From UBA7446 sp965657545 (GTDB lineage Bacteria > Bacteroidota > Bacteroidia > Flavobacteriales > Flavobacteriaceae): a DNA stretch of 59,470 nucleotides. Of this stretch, positions 27,210 to 34,242 are shown piece by piece (position 1 is the first letter of the stretch; every line of letters starts with the position of its first letter). Both the position numbers and the translations under genes were made by a program. Below the pieces are notes generated by a model. It had not been told where the DNA came from, did not search any database, and saw only the letters and a list, made by a program, of their open reading frames with translations. The DNA is taken from NCBI GenBank assembly GCA_965657545.1, contig CBFHOG010000012.1:1-59470 (forward strand). Reading direction: 5' to 3'.

Positions 27210-28634
27210 ATGAATTCAACCGCTTTTGTAGAAAGACTGAAACAAAATTTCCCTTTTGAGCCTACGCCCATACAAGAACAAGCCCTTAAAAATTTAGCTG
27301 ATTTTTTTTCTTCATCTGGAAAAAATGAGGTGTTTTTACTTAAAGGATTTGCCGGAACAGGAAAAACCACACTTATTGGTACACTAGTAAAATCCATAGG
27401 GGTACTCCAATACAAAACAGTTCTTCTTGCCCCTACAGGTCGCGCGGCAAAAGTGATGGCTGCTTATTCAAAAAGACCTGCATTTACCATTCACAAACGC
27501 ATATACTTTGCACAACAAGAGCGTCAAGGAAATTTGAAATTTAAACTTCAAAAAAATAAATTTAAACGCACCCTTTTTCTTGTTGATGAGGCATCTATGA
27601 TTGCAGATCAACAGCAACAAAGTAAGCTCTTTGAAAATGGATCGTTACTTCACGACCTTATTCACTATGTACAACAGGGAGAAGATTGCAAGCTTTTGCT
27701 AATTGGTGATACTGCGCAACTTCCTCCTGTGCACACCGAACTCAGTCCTGCTTTGGATGCTCGCGTCCTTACTATGGAACATGGGTTAACCCCTCATGAA
27801 ATTGAGCTTAACGAAGTAGTACGACAGGGAAAAGATTCAGGGATTTTATTTAATGCCACACGACTAAGACAGCAGCTTCTAACTGGAAGTACCTCTAGTT
27901 TCCAGTTTATCCTTGCGCGTTTTCCTGATATCATTAGGCTGCAAGATGGCTTTGAAATCCAAGGCGCTATAGAAGAAGGTTTTAGGGAAGTAGGCAGAGA
28001 TGAAACGGCTTGTATTGTACGTTCAAATAAACGGGCTAATGGCTATAACAAACAAATCCGCACCCAAATTTTAGGCAAAGAACCCGAACTCGCTGCAGGA
28101 GATTTGATGATGGTAGTCAAAAATAATTACCATTGGTTGGCTCCCGATTCTGGTCCTGGTTTTATTGCCAACGGAGATATTGTCGAAGTCCTTTCTGTAA
28201 AAGCAGTAAAAGAATTGTATGGCTTTACATTTGCCGAAGTCCACATTCGTATGCTTGACTATCCCGATCAAGAACCCTTTGATACTGTTTTTATTTTAAA
28301 CACACTCGATATAGACTCACATGCACTTTCATTTGAAGACAATACCAAATTGTATCAAGCCGTAAGAGAAGACTACGCTCATTTGCCTCAATACAAGCAG
28401 TATTTGAACGTAAAAAAGAATCCTTTTTTTAACGCGTTACAGGTTAAATATGCCTATGCTTTTACTTGCCATAAAGCCCAAGGTGGTCAATGGAAGCGGG
28501 TGTTGGTGGAACAGCCTTATTTACCCGATGGCCTAGACGCAAATTATTTCCGATGGTTATATACGGCTATTACACGAGCCTCCGAAAAACTTTTTTTAAT
28601 TGGCTTTACCGATGCCTATTTTGAACAGGAATGA
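27210..28634 (+). CDS. RecD-like ATP-dependent DNA helicase (superfamily 1)
   Basis: A 474-aa superfamily-1B helicase related to RecD/RecD2 and Dda. The motifs appear in order: Walker A GFAGTGKTT (residues 46-54), Walker B VDEASMI, motif III GDTAQLPP, and the C-terminal UvrD-like motif TCHKAQGGQW with AITRASE. Shorter than true RecD and without RecB/RecC neighbours, it probably acts alone in DNA repair. The ATG lies 4 bases after a TACTTTTA element. It is 18 bases upstream of kdsB. Confidence 0.9.
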   Translation: MNSTAFVERLKQNFPFEPTPIQEQALKNLADFFSSSGKNEVFLLKGFAGTGKTTLIGTLVKSIGVLQYKTVLLAPTGRAAKVMAAYSKRPAFTIHKRIYFAQQERQGNLKFKLQKNKFKRTLFLVDEASMIADQQQQSKLFENGSLLHDLIHYVQQGEDCKLLLIGDTAQLPPVHTELSPALDARVLTMEHGLTPHEIELNEVVRQGKDSGILFNATRLRQQLLTGSTSSFQFILARFPDIIRLQDGFEIQGAIEEGFREVGRDETACIVRSNKRANGYNKQIRTQILGKEPELAAGDLMMVVKNNYHWLAPDSGPGFIANGDIVEVLSVKAVKELYGFTFAEVHIRMLDYPDQEPFDTVFILNTLDIDSHALSFEDNTKLYQAVREDYAHLPQYKQYLNVKKNPFFNALQVKYAYAFTCHKAQGGQWKRVLVEQPYLPDGLDANYFRWLYTAITRASEKLFLIGFTDAYFEQE

Positions 28635-28648
28635 TTTGCCTATTTTTG
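28620..28648 (+). promoter_or_regulatory. Promoter of kdsB inside the end of the helicase gene
   Basis: TTTG (28620-28623), a 17-base spacer, and TATTTTTG (28641-28648), which ends 4 bases before the ATG of kdsB at 28653. kdsB can therefore be transcribed, probably leaderless, independently of the helicase gene. Confidence 0.55.
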
Positions 28649-28652
28649 TTGC

Positions 28653-29372
28653 ATGCGTATAATAGCTGTTATTCCTGCACGATTTGAAGCCCAACGTTTT
28701 CCGGGCAAACTCTTAGCCGACTTAAACGGCAAAACCGTTTTGCAGCGTACTTACGAGGCGGTTGTAAATACCAACTTATTTGATGATGTGTGGGTGGCAA
28801 CCGATTCCGAACAAATTGAAACACACGTTCAAGCATTGGGAGGAAAGGTATTCCGCAGTATCCTAAACCACGATTGTGGCAGTAATCGCGTAGCGGAATG
28901 TGTACAAGACATCGATGCGGATGTGGTGATTAATGTGCAAGGCGACGAACCTTTTATCGCTCAAAATGCTTTATCAGATTTGATCCAGGCCTTTAAGAAA
29001 GATGAAAATAACGCTATTGATTTGGCTTCGCTGATGATTCCCATTGCCAACAAAGAAGATATTGAAAACCCAAATGTAGTAAAAGTAGTTTCCGACCAGC
29101 AGGGCAGGGCGTTGTATTTCTCACGTTCCCCCATTCCGTTTATACGGGCTGAAGGTCAGGCGTTTCGCCATGTGGGGATTTATGCCTTTAGAAAAGCAGC
29201 CTTACTCGATTTTTATGCGCAAGCACCAACTCCTTTAGAAATGGCAGAAAAAATAGAAGCCATTCGGTATTTAGAAATGGGAAAAGTGATGCAAATGCTT
29301 CCTACTGATTTTGTTGGTGTGGGTATTGACACCCCACAAGATTTGGAACGCGCTAAGGCCTTACTCGGCTAA
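28653..29372 (+). CDS. kdsB: 3-deoxy-manno-octulosonate cytidylyltransferase (CMP-Kdo synthetase)
   Basis: This enzyme activates Kdo with CTP for the lipopolysaccharide core. Family features: IPARFEAQRFPGKLL at the start (CTP site), ATDSEQI, VINVQGDEPFI, and YFSRSPIPF. 239 aa is the usual length. No other lipopolysaccharide gene is close. Its last 12 bases overlap the convergent YebC-family gene. Confidence 0.95.
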   Translation: MRIIAVIPARFEAQRFPGKLLADLNGKTVLQRTYEAVVNTNLFDDVWVATDSEQIETHVQALGGKVFRSILNHDCGSNRVAECVQDIDADVVINVQGDEPFIAQNALSDLIQAFKKDENNAIDLASLMIPIANKEDIENPNVVKVVSDQQGRALYFSRSPIPFIRAEGQAFRHVGIYAFRKAALLDFYAQAPTPLEMAEKIEAIRYLEMGKVMQMLPTDFVGVGIDTPQDLERAKALLG

Positions 29373-30077
29373 TACCATAGAATGATAGACGTTTTGTACG
29401 TCATCGTCTTCCTCAATTTTTTCAATGAGTTTTTCGACGTCTTCTGCAGCTTCGCCAGATAGGGTAGTAGTGGTAGTGGGAATACGCTCAAATCCAGAGG
29501 ATAGAATTTCGATTTCACGGTTTTCCAACTCTTTCTGAATGGCACCAAAATTTTCAAATGGGGCATACAGTAAAATGCCGTCTTCATCTACAAACACTTC
29601 GTCAACGCCAAAATCAATAAACTCTAATTCCAACTCTTCAGCGTCTAAACCTTCACTGGGAATACGGAAATTACAGGTATGATCAAACATAAACTCCACC
29701 GATCCCGAAGTGCCTAAATTACCGTTACACTTGTTAAAATAGCTGCGAATATTGGCAACGGTACGGTTGTTATTATCTGTAGCAGTTTCTACCAAAACAG
29801 CAATCCCATGTGGCGCATAGCCTTCAAATAAGACCTCTTTGTAGTTTTCAGTGCTTTTGTCAGTGGCACGTTTTATGGCACGCTCAATATTGTCTTTGGG
29901 CATGTTTGCGGACTTCGCATTTTGAATGACGGCTCGCAAACGGGAATTACTATCTGGATTGGGGCCACCTTCTTTTACTGCCATGACAATGTCCTTACCA
30001 ATGCGTGTAAAGGTCTTTGCCATCGCCGACCAACGCTTCATTTTTCGTGCTTTGCGAAATTCAAATGCTCGTCCCAT
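29361..30077 (-). CDS. YebC/PmpR family DNA-binding or translation-associated protein
   Basis: A 238-aa member of the YebC family: MGRAFEFRKARKMKRW at the start, then KMAKTFTRIGKDI, and ANMPKDNIERAIKRA in the DNA-binding region; the end is acidic (EKIEEDDDVQNVYHSM). Members have been described as transcription regulators and, more recently, as factors that help ribosomes at proline stretches. It is the last conserved gene before the accessory island. Confidence 0.92.
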   Translation of the reverse strand: MGRAFEFRKARKMKRWSAMAKTFTRIGKDIVMAVKEGGPNPDSNSRLRAVIQNAKSANMPKDNIERAIKRATDKSTENYKEVLFEGYAPHGIAVLVETATDNNNRTVANIRSYFNKCNGNLGTSGSVEFMFDHTCNFRIPSEGLDAEELELEFIDFGVDEVFVDEDGILLYAPFENFGAIQKELENREIEILSSGFERIPTTTTTLSGEAAEDVEKLIEKIEEDDDVQNVYHSMVLAE

Positions 30078-30172
30078 ATCTTATTTTTGTAAAGATATAA
30101 AAGCCAACAGTGTTTGCAAAAGGCGTTTTTTGGGGTGTTTTAACTTTTGTAATTTGTTTACATTTAAGAAAA

Positions 30173-30352
30173 CTAAAACCATCTTCTTACTTTTTCACGA
30201 TATCTTTTATATTCCTCTCCAAAATCTTTTCTCAAACGGGGTTCTTCAACGCGTATTGTAAAAATATTGAAAGCGATAAAGACAAATAATAAATACTGTC
30301 CTGTATAAAGCGTCGCGGAAAATGGAAATATGTGCTTTGTAGTGTGTTGATT
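30173..30352 (-). pseudogene. C-terminal remnant of an isoprenylcysteine methyltransferase-like protein
   Basis: A 59-codon open stretch on the minus strand without a start codon begins after a stop and ends at the TAG at 30175-30173. It reads through PFSATLYTGQYLLFVFIAFN and then RVEEPRLRKDFGEEYKRYREKVRRWF-type sequence (shown here only as motifs: EEPRLR, FGEEY, RRWF), the hallmark C-terminus of the ICMT/PEMT membrane methyltransferase family. The N-terminal two thirds are missing, so the gene is a remnant. It marks an older gene beside YebC that was cut by later insertion. Confidence 0.7.
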
Positions 30353-30401
30353 TTATTTTATTGCTTCCTTTTTGAGTTGAGAATTAAGCAACTTTAGACC
30401 A

Positions 30402-30542
30402 TTAACATTTCGAGTTAAAACTATTTTTGGTCGGTTCTTTAATTGGCTGTGTTTTGACGGAAGAATTTTTCTTTTTTTCCTGTCTTCTTCCGATGAAAAC
30501 GAGTATTACAAATACAATAACAATTATTAAAAATATTTTCAT
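30402..30542 (-). CDS. Very small single-pass membrane protein (46 aa)
   Basis: ATG at 30542, stop TAA at 30404-30402. The protein is a single hydrophobic helix (MKIFLIIVIVFVILVFIG) followed by a basic, polar tail (RRQEKKK). No family recognised. It starts about 30 bases downstream of the attC-like palindrome, in the place a cassette gene would take, but no second palindrome follows it. It may be a real small protein or the front of a truncated gene. Confidence 0.4.
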   Translation of the reverse strand: MKIFLIIVIVFVILVFIGRRQEKKKNSSVKTQPIKEPTKNSFNSKC

Positions 30543-30570
30543 TTTTTGATTGAGTGTGCGTTTTAATTGG

Positions 30571-30631
30571 TGCTAACGGTCCCGCTATGAAACGTGTCCC
30601 GAAGGGCATGTTTTTATAGCGATTGTTGGCA
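30571..30631 (-). mobile_element. attC-like imperfect palindrome
   Basis: A 61-base stem-loop: outer arms TGCTAAC (30571-30577) and GTTGGCA (30625-30631, 6 of 7 paired), inner arms CGCTAT (30583-30588) and ATAGCG (30616-30621, perfect), and a GC-rich apex CCC-GAA-GGG (30598-30606). Two stacked stems with unpaired bases between and terminal AAC/GTT are the plan of integron attC sites; the outer 7-mers do not fit the consensus RYYYAAC/GTTRRRY beyond AAC/GTT. The 3' end of the upstream membrane-protein gene runs into it. Confidence 0.5.
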
Positions 30632-31316
30632 TTAGTTTTTCTTTTTCTTTCTGTCGTCCTAACATTAGAGTCAGGTAAAAATAAACCCACATTATTCCTG
30701 CCGCTGTCCACCAAAAGTCACCTTCATAAATCAAGATAAGTGTCAAGATTGCTGTTAAAACTATTAGAGTCAAATACCAATAACTTGTTGATTTTAGTTC
30801 GAATTCTGTAATCGGGACAGAAGTTCTGAATGGTTTTTTCAGTCCAATCAAGTTAACAGCAAACCAAACCGAAAAAATTAGCAACAATCCCGGAACTGAC
30901 ATTAGTGGAATGCCTAAAGAGTCTGCCCAAGGTGGATAACTGTCTCTTGTCATTTCTAAGAATAAATCACCAACATAACCACCAATGGTTAATAAAACAG
31001 CTAAAGCTCCAATTAAGATTATTGCCCCTTTATATTTTGGTGATTTAAAGTATTGCCATTTTTTCGGTATTAAAATTAGTGTGTATAAGCCAAGAACTAT
31101 ACAGACAAGCCCATAGTTTTCTAAGTCGAATTTAGGAGTCAAGTAGGATTCTCTGAGTTCAAAAAACTTTTGAGAGTTGTTTTCTTCTTCCATAATGGAA
31201 GTCATTTTTTCATAGAATTCGTCCTTGTCCGTAAATGGGTCAAAAGTCATTGAATAGGTAAGAAGTCCAATTCCAATAGTTAGTATTATGATTCCTATAT
31301 ATTTCGTCATTTTCAA
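30585..31316 (-). CDS. Multi-pass membrane protein of unknown function, probable cassette gene
   Basis: A 243-aa protein with about five or six membrane helices (for example IGIIILTIGIGLLTY at the start, GAIILIGALAVLLTIGG, and YWYLTLIVLTAILTLILIY). No family recognised. The last 17 residues and the stop codon are encoded by the attC-like palindrome, and a GTTGGCA core lies just 6 bases before the ATG, so the gene fills the space between two like sites, as cassette genes do. The start may be the ATG at 31316 or the one two codons later. Confidence 0.65.
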   Translation of the reverse strand: MKMTKYIGIIILTIGIGLLTYSMTFDPFTDKDEFYEKMTSIMEEENNSQKFFELRESYLTPKFDLENYGLVCIVLGLYTLILIPKKWQYFKSPKYKGAIILIGALAVLLTIGGYVGDLFLEMTRDSYPPWADSLGIPLMSVPGLLLIFSVWFAVNLIGLKKPFRTSVPITEFELKSTSYWYLTLIVLTAILTLILIYEGDFWWTAAGIMWVYFYLTLMLGRQKEKEKLMPTIAIKTCPSGHVS

Positions 31317-31321
31317 ATTAA

Positions 31322-31351
31322 TGCCAACTTGTATATATCCGCATATTGCGT
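31322..31351 (-). mobile_element. attI-like core site beside the recombinase remnant
   Basis: On the minus strand the sequence after the recombinase stop reads CGCA-ATA-TGCG (31351-31341), then GATATATACAA, then GTTGGCATT (GTTGGCA at 31328-31322). The GTTGGCA core is identical to the right arm of the attC-like palindrome at 30571-30631. It lies between the recombinase and the first cassette gene, where attI would be. Confidence 0.4.
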
Positions 31352-31367
31352 TTATTTCCTTTATATG

Positions 31368-31607
31368 TTATTTGTTTTTATTCAGTATAATCTTCTGATT
31401 TACATCACTTTGACTCTCTATAATTTCGTCTAATGGACTTTTAATATTTGCAAGAGATTTTTTACTTACGTGCGTATAAATCTCAGTTGTCTTTGAGCTC
31501 CCATGCCCCAATAATTCTTGTATATACCTTAAGACCAGTTGGTGAGCCTCTGCGTTTACAGTTGCTAACCGTCGCCGAAATTCAGGTATAAGTCGTAGGT
31601 TTTTCAT
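31368..31607 (-). pseudogene. Tyrosine recombinase (integrase), C-terminal remnant
   Basis: The 79-codon frame contains RYIQELLGHGSSKTTEIYTH, the stretch around the last catalytic His and the nucleophile Tyr of XerC/XerD/IntI-type recombinases (LGH..S..T..IYTH), then SKKSLANIKSPLDEI. The other catalytic residues (Arg, Lys, His-x-x-Arg) would lie upstream and are gone: codons 1-25 do not look like the family. An ATG sits 8 bases after the promoter-hairpin module, so a short product could still be made, but it cannot be an active recombinase. Confidence 0.8.
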
Positions 31608-31615
31608 GCAATAAG

Positions 31616-31648
31616 AACAGATTTGGAGCTGTTATGATAGCAAATATA
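31616..31648 (-). promoter_or_regulatory. Promoter-hairpin module, copy C
   Basis: Minus strand: TATATTTG (complement of 31641-31648), 7 bases, then AACAG-CTCCAAAT-CTGTT (31633-31616). The ATG at 31607 follows the hairpin after exactly 8 bases, as in copy B. Confidence 0.5.
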
Positions 31649-31682
31649 AAAAAACTGTTTAATTAAAACTAAACAGTTTTTT
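31649..31682. terminator. Rho-independent terminator, bidirectional
   Basis: A perfect 13-bp stem (AAAAAACTGTTTA 31649-31661, TAAACAGTTTTTT 31670-31682) with an 8-base loop has T runs in both directions. It ends the transcript of the TlpA-like gene and lies directly upstream of promoter module C. Confidence 0.8.
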
Positions 31683-31741
31683 GCTATGGGTATTGTGATT
31701 TTTAAAAAATATAACGAATTAGAAAGCTTAGTAAATTAAAA

Positions 31742-31807
31742 TTAACCCTTTTCTTTCACTAGCAGCATGTATTTCTTATGCGTATTATTTTTCCAACAGT
31801 TGTTGAA
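31742..31807 (-). repeat. 66-bp direct repeat, copy 1
   Basis: 58 of 66 bases match the copy at 32697-32762 without gaps, and all 8 differences are transitions. It carries the last codons of the TlpA-like gene (QQLLEK-stop) and the following bases. In another frame both copies encode NNTHKK..LLVKEKG-stop (see findings). Confidence 0.9.
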
Positions 31808-32570
31808 TGTTGTTCTCAATATCGTGAATTGTTGTTGGGCCTAAACCACTAGTCGAAAAACTAATTTTACCCTCTGGATCTACAATAATGTGGGTTGGAT
31901 AGCTAAACACATTATAATCACGAATAACTTTCGTACTGTTTGGTATGATGTTGTATAAAAACTTTTTGTTTGTTAGAAAAGATACGAGCTTTGATTTATC
32001 ATTATTTGCGAATCCTAAAAAAACCACATTTTCATTTCTATATTTTTCTACTAATTCATTTAATTCAGGGATTTCTATCAGGCAAGGTTTACACTCGATG
32101 AACCAAAAATTCATCACTATTATTTTGTCCTTAAGGTCGCTTAACGTGTATTCTTTTCCATTTATATCGGTGGCAGTAAATGGAATAGCATCTTTTCCAA
32201 TGTTTTCATTATCACCATTCATTTGGATCTCCATGCTTTCTATTATTTCTTTTTCTTCTGGAGTTGATTCCCTTAAAATGACAATTTTAATTTCCCCATT
32301 TTGATTGATGTATAAATCAGGTGAATAATCGCCTGACGTGAGTGCTTGCATCATTTCCATTTCTTTCAATCTATTTCTATTGATATCGTAAATAGGAATG
32401 GTCTCACCGTCAAGTATGATTTCCTTGTTTGAAAAATCTTCGTCGCTAGCCTTTGTTAAGCCTTTTAAGTCTTCCTCGGTTAGAGTATTTTTTATGGTTT
32501 GCGCATTCAGTTTTATGGCGCCAATACAAAACACCAAGGTGAGGGTAGTAATAATTTTTGTAAGTTTCAT
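31785..32570 (-). CDS. TlpA-like thioredoxin-fold protein, secreted
   Basis: A 261-aa exported protein with a signal peptide (ends IKLNAQ) from the ATG at 32570. The C-terminal half is a TlpA/ResA-type thioredoxin domain: DINGKEYTLSDLKDKIIVMNFWFIECKPC with the redox pair CKPC (near residue 161), and cis-proline-like SYPTHIIVD. It probably reduces or oxidises disulfides outside the cytoplasm. The N-terminal 110 residues are unassigned. A longer in-frame start (7 codons upstream) has no support. Its 3' end lies in the 66-bp repeat. Confidence 0.87.
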   Translation of the reverse strand: MKLTKIITTLTLVFCIGAIKLNAQTIKNTLTEEDLKGLTKASDEDFSNKEIILDGETIPIYDINRNRLKEMEMMQALTSGDYSPDLYINQNGEIKIVILRESTPEEKEIIESMEIQMNGDNENIGKDAIPFTATDINGKEYTLSDLKDKIIVMNFWFIECKPCLIEIPELNELVEKYRNENVVFLGFANNDKSKLVSFLTNKKFLYNIIPNSTKVIRDYNVFSYPTHIIVDPEGKISFSTSGLGPTTIHDIENNIQQLLEK

Positions 32571-32696
32571 TTCATTAAAATTTGAGTTCACTATTTATAA
32601 CGACTACAATTATAAACTGTTACACGTTGAAATATTTATAATAAAACATCTTCGTTTTCAAAGATTCATTTTAGAAAAAAATCAACAGATAAAAAT

Positions 32697-32762
32697 TTAA
32701 CCCTTTTCTTTTACCAGCAATATGTGTTTCTTATGTGTATTATTTTCCCGACAGTTGTTGAA
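32697..32762 (-). repeat. 66-bp direct repeat, copy 2
   Basis: Partner of 31742-31807. It carries the end of the DUF6688-like gene (QQLSGK-stop) and the bases after it. Confidence 0.9.
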
Positions 32763-33852
32763 AATTATTTATCGCCATTCGGTCTTTGGCGTTCAGATAT
32801 TGGGTGTTAATTCTGTTCTCCGGGTTTTGGTCAAAGGAGTAAAGGACTATTAAAAAAAACAGTTCTAAAGGCTTCATCAGGAAATAGACAGCATCTGAAA
32901 CCCATTTGATGCCAAAAAAATGATAATGCTTGTGAATCAGATTTCCAACACCGTTATACTTATTTCTAACGACCTTATGGATTCGCGGTAATTTTTCTTG
33001 CATGAGTTCTTCAAAAGCATTTGATATAAGTAGTTGTCGGTTACAGATTATTTTATGCCCCAACCTTTCACCATACCTGATAGGTTTCACAATATGCTTA
33101 TGACCATTAGCTCCTACGGAACACAAAAAATGATCTCCACAATAGACATTATCACACATATAATCAAGTTGTGAAAAACCATGCTTGTAGGTGTCTGTAA
33201 AAGCCCTAATTAGGCTGTCGGGCTTTTGACCAAATAAAACCAAAAACATCGACAGCGCCACAATAATAGGGATTAAACACAAAGTCAAAATGGGGTATTT
33301 ATAAATCGCTTTAAGGCTTAATACTGAAAAAGCCATTTTACCAATCAAGTTATTCGCTTGTAGCTTGTTTTTTTGAATATGGGTTTTTAATAATTTTTGA
33401 TTTTCACAAATGGAAATAAAGAATAATAAAAGAATGGGGATATTTCCTAAACCCGACATCAAAGAATTTTCGAAATGCCAGATAAGCACCACGTTTATTA
33501 TGACCCCAAGAATTAAAAACGACTGAAGCACAAGTTCAAGCACTGGGGGGAACGTCTTTTTTCTTATGATACTTATCGTATAAACCAACATGCAAACTCC
33601 TATTAGAACGTATAAAAGAACCCTGTGATTAGGAGAGAAAATAGCAGTATCCTCACAACATTCATTTTCTTTTGGTGTATCATGCAATAACAGAAAACAA
33701 GGCATTATTATTACTGCCCAAAATTGGACAATTAACCAAAATATATTGCGGCGAATCACTTTTCCATAGATGAGGTAGTACAGAAAGTTTATCGCTATGT
33801 ATAGTGGTGACACTATAAATAACACGGCAAAAATCAAATGAACCATTTCCAT
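32740..33852 (-). CDS. DUF6688-like multi-pass membrane protein
   Basis: About 370 aa with seven hydrophobic segments in the first 240 residues and a conserved-looking cysteine/histidine-rich cytoplasmic or periplasmic part: YCGDHFLCSVGANGHKH, RYGERLGHKIICNRQLL, NAFEELMQEKLPRIHK. This matches what I know of DUF6688, a family of unknown function. I start it at the ATG at 33852 (MEMVHLIF), since the frame upstream overlaps another small frame. The last ten codons come from the 66-bp repeat, so the original C-terminus may have been replaced. Confidence 0.72.
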   Translation of the reverse strand: MEMVHLIFAVLFIVSPLYIAINFLYYLIYGKVIRRNIFWLIVQFWAVIIMPCFLLLHDTPKENECCEDTAIFSPNHRVLLYVLIGVCMLVYTISIIRKKTFPPVLELVLQSFLILGVIINVVLIWHFENSLMSGLGNIPILLLFFISICENQKLLKTHIQKNKLQANNLIGKMAFSVLSLKAIYKYPILTLCLIPIIVALSMFLVLFGQKPDSLIRAFTDTYKHGFSQLDYMCDNVYCGDHFLCSVGANGHKHIVKPIRYGERLGHKIICNRQLLISNAFEELMQEKLPRIHKVVRNKYNGVGNLIHKHYHFFGIKWVSDAVYFLMKPLELFFLIVLYSFDQNPENRINTQYLNAKDRMAINNFQQLSGK

Positions 33853-33859
33853 AGTCGTT

Positions 33860-33967
33860 TTATTTTGATTTATAACCTTTAATGAAATCACGGATGTTGC
33901 TTATTTCTCTTTTAAAATCAGCAATAAGTGGATGATAAAAACCAGTGGTAGGTAGTAGAATTCGCAT
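33860..33967 (-). CDS. Possible 35-aa leader peptide or gene remnant
   Basis: ATG at 33967, 8 bases after the hairpin of promoter module B, stop TAA at 33862-33860, 7 bases before the ATG of the DUF6688-like gene. The product is MRILLPTTGFYHPLIADFKR and then basic. It could be a leader peptide that couples translation, or the front of a lost gene. No family recognised. Confidence 0.35.
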   Translation of the reverse strand: MRILLPTTGFYHPLIADFKREISNIRDFIKGYKSK

Positions 33968-33975
33968 GAGAGTAG

Positions 33976-34008
33976 AACAGATTTGGGCCTGTTAATGAAT
34001 CAAATGTA
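33976..34008 (-). promoter_or_regulatory. Promoter-hairpin module, copy B
   Basis: Minus strand: TACATTTG (complement of 34001-34008), 7 bases, then AACAG-GCCCAAAT-CTGTT (33993-33976), then 8 bases to an ATG. Same plan as copies A and C. Confidence 0.5.
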
Positions 34009-34011
34009 GTG

Positions 34012-34044
34012 AAAAAATAGTTAGATAATTTTTAACTATTTTTT
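34012..34044. terminator. Rho-independent terminator, bidirectional
   Basis: A perfect 12-bp stem (AAAAAATAGTTA 34012-34023, TAACTATTTTTT 34033-34044) with a 9-base loop. It ends the gcvT-epimerase-small-protein operon; the last codons of the 68-aa gene lie inside the stem. Confidence 0.8.
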
Positions 34045-34242
34045 GTTTTCCTCCCTATATTTTGTAAAAATCCAAGATAGTACATATCCTAGTCCAGCAA
34101 TAATCAGCGTGTAAATCAACAAGGCCGCGAGGTTTCCTTTGTTGCATAGCAATATTTTCCATGAGGTGGTTTCGTAATCTAACCACCCTATTGTTAGCGC
34201 CAAAATTAGAGCCGCACTCCAAATGGATCCATGGCGTTTCAT
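34036..34242 (-). CDS. Small membrane protein (68 aa)
   Basis: Two hydrophobic helices (about residues 7-20 and 38-58) and a charged tail (KYREENKK). Its ATG overlaps the stop of the epimerase-like gene by 4 bases, which supports it as real. Function unknown; last gene of the gcvT operon. Confidence 0.6.
   Translation of the reverse strand: MKRHGSIWSAALILALTIGWLDYETTSWKILLCNKGNLAALLIYTLIIAGLGYVLSWIFTKYREENKK

Noticed and set aside
30571..30631. Canonical class-type attC site
   Set aside because: Outer arms TGCTAAC/GTTGGCA match RYYYAAC/GTTRRRY only at AAC/GTT, so I call it attC-like and not attC.
30585..34044. Insertion sequence or CRISPR array in the island
   Set aside because: No transposase motif, no terminal inverted repeats with target duplication and no regularly spaced repeats. 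The palindromes and the 66-bp repeat do not fit either class.
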